64,000 bases of DNA from Winkia neuii subsp. neuii DSM 8576 (lineage in GTDB: Bacteria; Actinomycetota; Actinomycetes; Actinomycetales; Actinomycetaceae), in the NCBI RefSeq assembly GCF_000420405.1, contig NZ_ATUW01000001.1:324767-388766 (forward strand), given 5' to 3'. Below the pieces are notes generated by a model that was given only the letters and a program-made list of their open reading frames with translations, was not told where the DNA came from and did no database searches. Below are positions 28,407 through 36,135 of this stretch, one piece after another. The position numbers were made by a program, and so were the translations under genes. Each line of letters opens with the position of its first letter. The stretch's first letter is position 1.

Positions 28407-29339
28407 ATGGATGAGGCTGTGATCTCTAGAGGGCAAGGCGCCCTGCTTGGCCAACTCGTTGGCGACGCGTTCGGCGCTCAAATGGAATTCATGACTCCCA
28501 AAGAAGTAAAGGACCGGTTCGCAGGTAACCGCCTGATGGGGCCATCTGCCATACACGGCACTATAGCCGGGCAGCTTACGGACGACTCCGAAATGGCGCT
28601 GTCGTTGGCCCATTCAATCGTCGATTCAGGAGAATACTGCGCGGCGGCAGCCTTTTCTGCATATCAAGAATGGGGGCACTCCCAGCCGTTCAGCATGGGT
28701 ATGGCCACCCGTTCCGCCCTCGCCGGCGCGCCCTCAAACGAAACCCAGGCGAACGGGGCCCTCATGCGCATCAGCCCGCTAGGCGTATACGGCTGGCACG
28801 CGCCCCTGCACAAGGTGGGCACCTGGGCCGCCACCGATGCCGCCTTGACCCACCCTAACGCGATCACACGTGCCTCAAACTGCCTATATGCCATGGCAAT
28901 CGCCCTCGGTGTACGTGGCCACAACGCCCAAAGCATCTACCGGAGCGCACTCAGCTGGGCGCAAGAAATGCGCGTACCCGAGCCTGTGGCCGCGGCCCTG
29001 CGGCGGGCTCACAACAGAATGCCCGAAGATTTCATGACCCACCAGGGCTGGGTGCTGATAGCCCTGCAAAATGCGTTCTACCAGTTGTTGCATGCTAGCT
29101 CGGGCGAGGACGCCATCCGCACGAGCGTTTTGCAGGGCGGGGACACAGACACAAACGCTGCCATAGCCGGGGCCTTAGTAGGGGCCGCCGGAGCCAGTTT
29201 TCCGCCCTCGTGGGTGCAAGTGGTATTAGAGGCCGAACCGGACCAGGCCAGCGCCCACCCTCGGCCTGTGCGCCTGTGGGGGGCCAACGTGCTAGTACTT
29301 GCTGAACAGCTGGTTCGGGCGGGCGAAAAGGTAAAATAG
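28407..29339 (+). CDS. ADP-ribosylglycohydrolase family protein
   Basis: 310 residues. Metal-binding motifs of the ADP-ribosyl-hydrolase (DraG/ARH) family: GALLGQLVGDAFGAQMEF near the N-terminus, LTDDSEMALSLAHSI near 52-66, and GGDTDTNAAIAGALVGAAGA near 248-267, where the aspartates hold two Mg ions. These enzymes remove ADP-ribose from proteins or small molecules. No ADP-ribosyltransferase is visible nearby, so the substrate is unknown. It starts 74 bases after the 61-bp repeat block, which occupies its upstream region. Confidence 0.88.
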   Translation: MDEAVISRGQGALLGQLVGDAFGAQMEFMTPKEVKDRFAGNRLMGPSAIHGTIAGQLTDDSEMALSLAHSIVDSGEYCAAAAFSAYQEWGHSQPFSMGMATRSALAGAPSNETQANGALMRISPLGVYGWHAPLHKVGTWAATDAALTHPNAITRASNCLYAMAIALGVRGHNAQSIYRSALSWAQEMRVPEPVAAALRRAHNRMPEDFMTHQGWVLIALQNAFYQLLHASSGEDAIRTSVLQGGDTDTNAAIAGALVGAAGASFPPSWVQVVLEAEPDQASAHPRPVRLWGANVLVLAEQLVRAGEKVK

Positions 29340-29440
29340 TTGCTGCGCAATTGTGTATAACGGCATCATAATGCCGAAAAGTTGCGACCCATCACCCCCC
29401 CCGTTTTAGGATGCTGGCGTATCGATCCAAGGGAGGAAAC

Positions 29441-29707
29441 ATGACACGCAGCAACGTAAACCGGAACAACCAGGACGCCTCTTCATTACTACTGAAAATT
29501 GGCATCGGCATCTATATTTTTTCGTTGCTGGTCCGCACGCTAGGGTCACACCTGATGAGCTGGGGCGCCAACCAAGTAGGCTCCGCCAAACCACTGGGTG
29601 CGGTAGTCAGCTTTCTAATAGGGGAATTGCAAGCACTCTCCCTGCCCACAGTAGCCACCTTGTGCATAATCGCGGCAATTGTAATCCGCACCTGCTGGCG
29701 CCGATAA
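29441..29707 (+). CDS. Small hypothetical membrane protein
   Basis: 88 residues from ATG at 29441 after a strong GGGAGGA; an upstream in-frame ATG at 29411 lacks such a site. N-terminus is polar and Asn-rich (TRSNVNRNNQDASS), followed by two hydrophobic segments (about 18-38 and 65-82) and a short basic end (RTCWRR). I do not recognise the family. Its stop is 3 bases from the convergent end of the MATE gene. Confidence 0.6.
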   Translation: MTRSNVNRNNQDASSLLLKIGIGIYIFSLLVRTLGSHLMSWGANQVGSAKPLGAVVSFLIGELQALSLPTVATLCIIAAIVIRTCWRR

Positions 29708-29710
29708 CCG

Positions 29711-31120
29711 CTAGGCCTCGGCGTTCTCCATCCACTTGCTGCCCCTAGCCCGGATGGCCAGAACCACGGCGCGAGCTCCAAACATGATCGCCGCATACCC
29801 GACCCACACCCACAGCAGGTTCAAACCTGCATGGTTGCCAGCCAGTATCCACCCGTACGAGGGCGCCTCAGCGGGCAGATCTTGGCCGCCCACCAATGCT
29901 GCAGACCAAGTATTGCCGAAGTGGGCTATGGCTAGGGCTGCGGGGGCGTAAACTGCCAGCACCACAACGTAGGAGGCGGCCATGTACTTCGAATCGTTAG
30001 CCCCTATCAGTACTCCGTCAAGCATGTAAACCACTCCGGCTAGCGGCTGCATCAGACCCGCCATGATCAGGCCTACCGCCGTAGCCATAAGCACTTGGTT
30101 GTCAGAAGAATAGATCCGCCCGATGAGTGGGGATCCGGCGATAATAATTACCCCTAGTACAACGCCCACACCGGCGCCCCACGCCAGGCAGCGCCCCAAC
30201 ACTGCTCTGACGCGGCTAAAATTGCCGGTCCCTAGCGCGTGCCCCGTCAGGGCCTGCGCTGCAATAGCCAGGGCATCCAGGCTGAAAGACGACAGTGCCC
30301 AAATAGAATTAATCACCTGATGGGAAGCCAACGTTAGGTCGCCCAGCCGGGTGGCAGCACTGACTGTGAGCACCCCGCAAAGTTGTAGCGCCAGTGACCT
30401 GACTAATAACGGCAACCCAGAAAAACCAGATTTGCGGATACCACTTATTGACGGACGTACGGATACGCCCTCGCGCCTGGCCCCACGGTAAACAATCAGG
30501 CACAACGCTACTGCCATGCCGGTCTGTGCCAACGCCGTGCCAATGCCGGCGCCGCGAATGCCTAAGTCAACCCCGTAAATTAGGGTGGCGTTCAAACAAA
30601 CGTTAGCGAGGGCGCCCAGCGTGGCCACTACGAACGGAGTGCGAGTGTTCAGCATGCCGCGCAAAGTTCCAGTGGCCGCCATGACGGTGAGCATCGAAAT
30701 CAAACCGGGGGCAGCCGCCCTCAGGTAAATTCCCGCATGCCCGGAGGCGGCAGCAGAAGCGCCGAAAAGTGAGGCCAACTGGGGGGCAAAAATTGCTAGC
30801 ACTAGCGCTAGCAGTAATCCCACTCCGGCCGCCAGCCACATGCCATCCACGCCTCCGCGTAGCGCCCCCTTCTTGTCTCCCGCACCTAAACGTCTCGAGG
30901 TGAGTGCGGTGGTGGTGTAGGCAAGGAAGATACACATGCCCACAAACAGGTTCAAGATGGTGGTTCCCACGGCCATGCCGGCAAGCTGGGCAGTTCCCAG
31001 GTGTCCGACCATGGCTGAATCGGCCATGGTCATAAGGGGTTCCGCAATGAGTGCGCCGAGGGCGGGAATCGCCAACTCTAGAATTTGCCGGTTGAGCGTC
31101 TTCGGGCGAGGCTTGTCCAC
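29711..31120 (-). CDS. MATE-family multidrug/Na+ antiporter (DinF subgroup)
   Basis: 469 residues from GTG. Twelve hydrophobic segments in two homologous halves; the start ILELAIPALGALIAEPLMTMADSAMVGHLGTAQLAGMAVG is the MATE signature with the PLMTMADSAMVGHLG motif of DinF-like members. The second half shows SHQVINSIWALSSFSLDALAIAAQALTGHALG. MATE proteins export cationic drugs or metabolites using Na or H gradients. Monocistronic and divergent from dnaB; the shared intergenic region carries DnaA boxes. Confidence 0.92.
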   Translation of the reverse strand: MDKPRPKTLNRQILELAIPALGALIAEPLMTMADSAMVGHLGTAQLAGMAVGTTILNLFVGMCIFLAYTTTALTSRRLGAGDKKGALRGGVDGMWLAAGVGLLLALVLAIFAPQLASLFGASAAASGHAGIYLRAAAPGLISMLTVMAATGTLRGMLNTRTPFVVATLGALANVCLNATLIYGVDLGIRGAGIGTALAQTGMAVALCLIVYRGARREGVSVRPSISGIRKSGFSGLPLLVRSLALQLCGVLTVSAATRLGDLTLASHQVINSIWALSSFSLDALAIAAQALTGHALGTGNFSRVRAVLGRCLAWGAGVGVVLGVIIIAGSPLIGRIYSSDNQVLMATAVGLIMAGLMQPLAGVVYMLDGVLIGANDSKYMAASYVVVLAVYAPAALAIAHFGNTWSAALVGGQDLPAEAPSYGWILAGNHAGLNLLWVWVGYAAIMFGARAVVLAIRARGSKWMENAEA

Positions 31121-31138
31121 TTTTCCTCCGAAATCTTT

Positions 31139-31296
31139 TTATCCACAGCCTGTGGGTAAACCTGTGGACTTTTTGGCCGGTGAAAGCCGGTTTACCTGTT
31201 TTACTGTGGATTTGTGGTTATTTTTGTCCACACTGTATCCACAGGAGGTGGGGATTTGTCCCCAAGGACTCCACAATAGTGCCGAGCTTATCCACA
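31139..31296. promoter_or_regulatory. DnaA-box cluster between the MATE gene and dnaB
   Basis: Perfect TTATCCACA boxes at 31139-31147 and 31288-31296, one-mismatch boxes TGTGGGTAA at 31151-31159 and GTATCCACA at 31235-31243, and further TGTGGA motifs at 31163 and 31205. Such density is close to that of the oriC halves. Since dnaB follows at 31373, DnaA may control dnaB, or the site may titrate DnaA. Promoters of both flanking genes must also be here. Confidence 0.65.
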
Positions 31297-31372
31297 TGCC
31301 AGCCGAAGCCAGCTTGGTTTTTGCCGCCGCCTGTTCGATACTTAGACGGAGTATGTTCGCTTAGGGGGTTGC

Positions 31373-32710
31373 ATGGCAGACGAGTCCGCATACGATCGCG
31401 TTCCGCCTCACGATAACGACGCGGAGCAGTCGGTTTTGGGGGCCATGTTGCTCTCAAAAGATGCGATCGCCGACGTCACCCAAGAAATGCGGGCTTCGGA
31501 TTACTACGCACCCAAGCACGAAATAATTCACAACGCGATCATCGATCTGTATGGGCGCGAGGAACCGGCCGACGCGGTTACCGTGGCCGCAGAGCTAGAA
31601 CGCAAGGGCGACCTGAATAGAGTTGGGGGAGCCCCCTATCTGCACACGCTAACTACAGCTGTGCCTACCGCAGCTAACGCCAACTACTACGCCCGCATCG
31701 TTCGCGAAAAAGCGCAGTTGCGTTCGTTGGTAGACGTGGGTACCCGTATTGTGCAGTTGGGTTATTCTGCCGAGGGCGGGGATCCAGCCGAGATCATCAA
31801 CACGGCTCAAAGTGAAATTTATGCGGTCACCTCTAACCGTACTGCCGAAGACTATGTGCCAATTTCTGATGCGATCGAGCCGCTCGTCGAAGAGCTGGAG
31901 GCAATCGAGAACAACAAGGGTGAAGCGCAGGGTGTGCCCACGGGATTCCACGACCTCGACCGCCTGCTAGGGGGGTTGCACGAAGGGCAGATGATTATCG
32001 TGGCTGCGCGTCCGGCAATGGGTAAGTCCACCTTAGCGCTCGATTTTTGCAGGTCGGCCTCAATTCACCACGGGGTAGCGTCGGTGATCTTCAGCTTGGA
32101 AATGTCGCGTGGGGAAATTGCTATGCGCATGCTTTCGGCCGAGGCGCGCGTACCTATGGCGAAGATGCGCCGCGGCGAAATGGAACGCCAGGACTGGGTT
32201 AAGATTGCCGAAGTTATTGGTAAAACTGACGAGGCGCCGCTGTTTATTGACGATTCGCCAAACATGTCCATGACCGAGATTAGGGCAAAGTGTCGCCGTT
32301 TGAAACAGCAGCACAACCTTGGCTTGATCGTAGTCGACTACCTGCAGTTGATGACTTCCGGCAGGGCTGTGGAGTCGCGCCAACAGGAAGTGTCCGAATT
32401 TTCGCGTTCGTTGAAGCTGCTGGCGAAGGAATTGGGCGTGCCGGTAATTGCGGTTGCCCAGCTAAATCGTGGCCCCGAGCAGCGCACCGACCACAAACCC
32501 ATGATGGCCGACCTGCGCGAATCAGGTTCGTTGGAGCAGGATGCCGACGTAATTATGCTTCTACACCGCCCGGAAGCTTACGAAGAAGATAATCGCCCAG
32601 GTGAAGCCGACATTATTGTTGCCAAACACCGTAACGGTTCCACTGGAACAATAGCGGTGTCCTTCTTGGGGCACTATGCTTCTTTCGCATCGCTAGGCCC
32701 CGAAGCATAA
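31373..32710 (+). CDS. dnaB: Replicative DNA helicase DnaB
   Basis: 445 residues. N-terminal domain begins PPHDNDAEQSVLGAMLLSKDAI; linker to about 165; RecA-like motor domain with Walker A RPAMGKSTLALDF near 213-225, Walker B LGLIVVDYLQLMTSGR near 320, and arginine-finger region YEEDNRPGEADIIVAKHRNG near the C-terminus. Hexameric helicase that unwinds DNA at the fork and is loaded at oriC. No intein is present. It lies only 26 kb from oriC, and behind a DnaA-box cluster. Confidence 0.98.
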   Translation: MADESAYDRVPPHDNDAEQSVLGAMLLSKDAIADVTQEMRASDYYAPKHEIIHNAIIDLYGREEPADAVTVAAELERKGDLNRVGGAPYLHTLTTAVPTAANANYYARIVREKAQLRSLVDVGTRIVQLGYSAEGGDPAEIINTAQSEIYAVTSNRTAEDYVPISDAIEPLVEELEAIENNKGEAQGVPTGFHDLDRLLGGLHEGQMIIVAARPAMGKSTLALDFCRSASIHHGVASVIFSLEMSRGEIAMRMLSAEARVPMAKMRRGEMERQDWVKIAEVIGKTDEAPLFIDDSPNMSMTEIRAKCRRLKQQHNLGLIVVDYLQLMTSGRAVESRQQEVSEFSRSLKLLAKELGVPVIAVAQLNRGPEQRTDHKPMMADLRESGSLEQDADVIMLLHRPEAYEEDNRPGEADIIVAKHRNGSTGTIAVSFLGHYASFASLGPEA

Positions 32711-32739
32711 TCCGTTAATCTCAAATAGTAAATACCTTA

Positions 32740-32769
32740 TTGCGCGGGGATTTTTGTGAATGGTATAAA
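32740..32769 (+). promoter_or_regulatory. Candidate promoter of the leader peptide-tsuA-tusA unit
   Basis: -35-like TTGCGC (32740-32745), 18-base spacer, -10-like TATAAA (32764-32769) in AT-rich sequence, 34 bases before the leader-peptide ATG. The -10 is close to consensus and the -35 is fair. Confidence 0.45.
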
Positions 32770-32803
32770 AAAATCACCCTATTTATCTAGCAAAGGGAAT
32801 TTC

Positions 32804-32914
32804 ATGCGTGCTGATTTCGCCTCCCCAACACTGATTGCCGCGGCCACCTGCCAGGCAGCCATGTGTATGCGCGTTTCAGCTGCGCACATGTGTTTGATGC
32901 GCACCTCGCGCTAA
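32804..32914 (+). CDS. Met/Cys-rich leader peptide, candidate attenuator uORF
   Basis: 36 codons, ATG at 32804 with AAAGGGA upstream, TAA at 32912-32914. The second half is strongly enriched in sulfur amino acids: Cys16, Met20-Cys21-Met22, Met29-Cys30, Met32, and ends in MRTSR. It sits between a good promoter and the thiosulfate transporter gene and is followed by two hairpins. Actinobacteria are known to have short leader peptides with cysteine tracts upstream of sulfur-assimilation genes. I infer that ribosome stalling at Cys/Met codons senses sulfur amino acid supply. It could still be a chance frame. Confidence 0.6.
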   Translation: MRADFASPTLIAAATCQAAMCMRVSAAHMCLMRTSR

Positions 32915-32929
32915 CCATTTTTCGCCCTC

Positions 32930-33000
32930 AGCCCAGGCGTCGATTGGGGCTTTTCCAACTCTGTTACCTATTCCCAGAGTTATACCGTTTTTATTTTCTT
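32930..33000 (+). promoter_or_regulatory. Two hairpins between leader peptide and tsuA, possible attenuator
   Basis: Hairpin one: AGCCC (32930-32934) with GGGCT (32947-32951) followed by TTT. Hairpin two: AACTCTG (32957-32963) with CAGAGTT (32975-32981), 11-base loop, followed after five bases by a T-rich run to about 33000. Both lie between the uORF stop and the tsuA start at 33023. The stems are short, so alternative pairing with the uORF 3' end would need folding analysis. Confidence 0.45.
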
Positions 33001-33022
33001 TTCCATTCTCAGGGAGAAAACT

Positions 33023-34081
33023 ATGCTTATTTCCGGACTAATTGTCGGAATTCTTCTAGGATTTATTTTCCAACGCGGACGATTTTGTGTAACCGGAGCT
33101 TTCCGAGACGTTTGGCTATCGGGCTCCACCAGATGGATCAAAGCCTTCTTACTGGCCATTGCTCTGCAGTCCATTATCGTCACTGCGCTGGCAGGATTGG
33201 GCGTAATTAGCCCCGAGGTTGACAAATTCGCGCCCCTGGCAGTAGCGGGCGGTTCCCTGCTGTTCGGACTCGGCATTATTTTGTCGGGCGGCTGCGCTAC
33301 CGGCACCTATTACAGGGCCGGGGAAGGCCTAGTGGGCTCCTGGATCGCCCTGGTGCTGTACGCCCTCTCGTCCTCGGCGTTCAAATTTGGGTTGGGCTCG
33401 AACCTTACCAAGGTTCTTCGCGGCCAAACCGTAGAAGCAACCACTATCTACAAAACCCTAGGCGTACCCTGGTGGTCGCTAACTTTGCTACTTTCCGTGG
33501 CAGTGGCATATTTGTTGGCCCGGGAAATTGGTGCCAGCGCCCCCCTTGCTGAACTTCCCGCCAAAAAGACGGGCATTGCTCACTTCCTCTTTGAAAAGAA
33601 ATGGCACCCCTTCTTCACCGCCACTTTGGTAGGTCTTATCGCCGCCGCCGCTTTCCCCCTGTCTGCAGCCACGGGACGCAATGCTGGCCTGGGAATCACC
33701 ACGCCCTCCGCAAAACTAATCCAATTTCTAACCACCGCTGACACCAGCTACATAGACTGGGGCGTGCTTTTGATACTGGGCCTCATCCCCGGTTCCTACC
33801 TGGCAGCTAAAGCTTCCGGCGAATTCCGAGTGCGCGTGCCAGATGCCTCCACCGCAATCCGCGCAGTCTGGGGCGGCCTGCTAATGGGCTCGGGCGCAGT
33901 GCTCGCAGGCGGGTGCAACATAGGCAACTCCCTAGTGGACACCGCCCTCTTCGGCTGGCAGGGATGGACCGCCTTCCTGTTCACCTTCCTAGGTGTCGGC
34001 CTAGGTGCCCGCCTGTTCGTGCAGACTCACAAGCGAGCCGGTGCCGCCCCCGTCGAAATTCCCGCCCCGCAAAACGCGTAA
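33023..34081 (+). CDS. tsuA: YeeE/YedE-type thiosulfate (sulfur) transporter, TsuA-like
   Basis: 352 residues and about nine membrane helices. Conserved cysteine motifs of the family: FCVTGAFRD (Cys22), LSGGCATGTYYRAGEG (Cys91) and LAGGCNIGNSL (Cys298). In the characterised bacterial TsuA, such central cysteines relay thiosulfate through the membrane. The next gene encodes TusA, the usual partner; in many genomes YeeE and a TusA-like protein form one unit. The pair would bring in thiosulfate for cysteine synthesis or thiolation. Preceded by a sulfur-amino-acid-rich leader peptide. Confidence 0.88.
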   Translation: MLISGLIVGILLGFIFQRGRFCVTGAFRDVWLSGSTRWIKAFLLAIALQSIIVTALAGLGVISPEVDKFAPLAVAGGSLLFGLGIILSGGCATGTYYRAGEGLVGSWIALVLYALSSSAFKFGLGSNLTKVLRGQTVEATTIYKTLGVPWWSLTLLLSVAVAYLLAREIGASAPLAELPAKKTGIAHFLFEKKWHPFFTATLVGLIAAAAFPLSAATGRNAGLGITTPSAKLIQFLTTADTSYIDWGVLLILGLIPGSYLAAKASGEFRVRVPDASTAIRAVWGGLLMGSGAVLAGGCNIGNSLVDTALFGWQGWTAFLFTFLGVGLGARLFVQTHKRAGAAPVEIPAPQNA

Positions 34082-34107
34082 ACGACGCAATTACAGAAAG
34101 AAGAAAA

Positions 34108-34401
34108 ATGAGCTTTCTAGGAATCAAATTCCCCACCAGGGAAACCAGAAAAACCCCCGTACTTACCGGCTCTGAAAAGAACTACAGGCTGGACGCGCTC
34201 GGGCAAGTATGTCCGTTCCCTCTGGTAGAAGCCAAAAAGGCAATCGAAAAATTAGCTAGCGGCGACCAGTTGCAGATCGATTTCGACTGCACCCAAGCCA
34301 CTGATTCAATTCCTGCCTGGGCAGCCAAAGCAGGCCACCAGGTAACCGCGTTTGAACAGACTGGCGACGCCTCCTGGACTATCACCTTGCGCAAAGCGTA
34401 G
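34108..34401 (+). CDS. tusA: TusA-family sulfurtransferase
   Basis: 97 residues from ATG at 34108 (AGAAAGAAGAAAA upstream). After an N-terminal extension of about 25 residues, the SirA/TusA fold shows LDALGQVCPFPLVEAKKAIEKL, with the persulfide-carrying Cys near residue 35 in the CPxP motif, then QLQIDFDCTQATDSIPAWAAKAGHQV. TusA-like proteins accept sulfur and pass it on as persulfide. 26 bases after tsuA, and followed by a hairpin, so the two genes form a unit. Confidence 0.92.
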   Translation: MSFLGIKFPTRETRKTPVLTGSEKNYRLDALGQVCPFPLVEAKKAIEKLASGDQLQIDFDCTQATDSIPAWAAKAGHQVTAFEQTGDASWTITLRKA

Positions 34402-34414
34402 GTGTTGCGGAAAA

Positions 34415-34453
34415 GTGGGCGGCCGGGTCCCGGGGGGAGGCCTGGCCGCCCAC
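34415..34453. terminator. GC-rich hairpin between convergent tusA and araB-like genes
   Basis: GTGGGCGGCC (34415-34424) and GGCCGCCCAC (34444-34453) form a perfect 10-bp stem with a 19-base G-rich loop. No T-tract follows on either strand. Placed exactly between two converging genes, so a bidirectional terminator is likely. Confidence 0.6.
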
Positions 34454-34459
34454 GTATAA

Positions 34460-36127
34460 CTAGGCGCTTTTTACACTGTTGCGCAGCGCTCGCAAACCGT
34501 GCATGACCTGGGTATTTTCCCGGCCGAAATAGTCGTGCAAGGCCTGGTAGGTTTCGTACAACTTGCGGTAGGGCTCAACATTTTCTGGCTTAGGCTTGTA
34601 CTTGGCCTTCACCTTTTTCCCCATCGCGGCTGCGGCCTGGTAAACATCCTGGTAGGCGCCGGCTGCCACGGCGGCAAAAATGGCCGAACCCAACGCTCCC
34701 GCCTGCTCTGTGGCAGAAACCGAAATTGGCAGCCCGGTCACGTCTGCGTAACCCTGCGTGTAAATCGGGTTCTTCAGCAGTCCGCCCGCGATCACGACCT
34801 CGTTTATCTGCACCCCGTGTGCAACGAAATTGTCAATTATTGTTTTCCCACCAAAAATGGAAGCTTCGATCAGCGCCCTGTAAATGTCCTCCGGCCTGGT
34901 AGCTAGAGTCTTGCCCAACACCATTCCCGAAAGGCGCGGATCAGAAAGAATTGACCTATTGCCGTTGTGCCAGTCGAGGGCGACCAAACCGTGTTCGCCA
35001 ACCTTCTGCTTCAGTGCCTTCTGGGTTAGCAGCTCGTGCACGTCAATCCCCTGAGATTCTGCTTCTTCGTAGTAGCGCAGGGGCACGAAGGTGTCTTTGA
35101 ACCAGCCGAAAATATCCCCAACTGCCGTTTGTCCGGCCTCATAACCCCATTTTCCGGGGCAAATACCGCCGTCAACCGTGCCGAACACGCCGGGCACAAA
35201 GTGGAAATCCTTGTCGGAAACCAACAGAACAGAGGAAGTGCCGGCAATAATAGTCATCACTCCGTCCTCGACAGCATTCACACCGAGGGCGTGGGCGTGA
35301 GCGTCGATAGAGCCTGCGCACACGAGCGTGCCCACCTCGAGCCCGGTCCAGTGCGCTGCTTCTTCGCTTAGGCCCCCTACTTTGTCGGCTAGTTCCACGA
35401 TGGGAGCCGACATTTTTTCTTCGTAAACTCTGCCAAACCCGGGGGCTAAAGCTTCCAAATATTCAGCCGAAGGGTAATGCCCGTCCTGGTAGATGCGCTT
35501 GTAACCGGATGGCCCCGCCGACTGCTTGTGCACTCCCGTCAGACGCCAGTTGATCCAATCCATTGCGTCTGTGATCGCACCTGTTGCCCGGTAAACCTCA
35601 GGGGCTTTTTCGAACACTTCCAGTGCCTTGGGCAGTAGCAGTTCCGACGAAATGATTCCGCCGTAGCGGGCGAGCCACTTTTCGTTTCGCTTTGCCGCCA
35701 GTGATTGAATTCGGTCGGCCTGTTCGGCCGCGCCGTGGTGTTTCCAAAGTTTCACGTAGGCGTGCGGATTGTTGCGAAATTCTTCGTGCTCGCACATGGG
35801 GTGGCCGTCTTTGTCGGCAAACACCACGGAGGCGGAAGTGGTGTCGACGCCGAGGGCGATTACGTCTTTGGCGCTGACGCCCGCTTCATTTAGAGCCTGC
35901 GGCACAGTGTGCTTTATTGCTTCCAGGTAGTCGAGCGGATTTTGCAGGGCGAAGTCTTCAGGTAGCCGGCGGCCGTCGCCACAATCTAAGGTTTTGTCCA
36001 TGACGCCGTTGGGGTAGGCGTGCACAGCGGTACCTAACGTTTCGCCGTCAGAAAGGCGAACTACTGCGGCTCGTGCGGAAAGAGTGCCAAAATCTATGCC
36101 GACTGTGTAGGTGTGTTCCTTATCCAT
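34460..36127 (-). CDS. araB: Ribulokinase (FGGY family)
   Basis: 555 residues. FGGY carbohydrate kinase with ATP-binding YTVGIDFGTLSARAAVVRLSDGE at the N-terminus, ALGVDTTSASVVFAD near 95, MDWINWRLTG near 195, VCAGSIDAHAHALGV near 270, GTSSVLL near 290 and the C-terminal VIAGGLLKNPIYTQGYADVTGLPI. The long form and the DFGTLSxRA motif match ribulokinases, which phosphorylate L-ribulose or related ketopentoses. It is the second gene after the AraM-like dehydrogenase (8-base gap). Neither arabinose isomerase nor ribulose-5-phosphate epimerase is in the window, so the natural substrate is open. Confidence 0.85.
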   Translation of the reverse strand: MDKEHTYTVGIDFGTLSARAAVVRLSDGETLGTAVHAYPNGVMDKTLDCGDGRRLPEDFALQNPLDYLEAIKHTVPQALNEAGVSAKDVIALGVDTTSASVVFADKDGHPMCEHEEFRNNPHAYVKLWKHHGAAEQADRIQSLAAKRNEKWLARYGGIISSELLLPKALEVFEKAPEVYRATGAITDAMDWINWRLTGVHKQSAGPSGYKRIYQDGHYPSAEYLEALAPGFGRVYEEKMSAPIVELADKVGGLSEEAAHWTGLEVGTLVCAGSIDAHAHALGVNAVEDGVMTIIAGTSSVLLVSDKDFHFVPGVFGTVDGGICPGKWGYEAGQTAVGDIFGWFKDTFVPLRYYEEAESQGIDVHELLTQKALKQKVGEHGLVALDWHNGNRSILSDPRLSGMVLGKTLATRPEDIYRALIEASIFGGKTIIDNFVAHGVQINEVVIAGGLLKNPIYTQGYADVTGLPISVSATEQAGALGSAIFAAVAAGAYQDVYQAAAAMGKKVKAKYKPKPENVEPYRKLYETYQALHDYFGRENTQVMHGLRALRNSVKSA

Positions 36128-36135
36128 TTGTTTCC

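Noticed and set aside
28143..28613. Open frame of 156 codons on the minus strand across the 61-bp repeats, and similar frames on both strands
   Set aside because: They arise because the repeat period keeps several frames open, contain no recognisable domain, and run into the ADP-ribosylglycohydrolase gene on the other strand.
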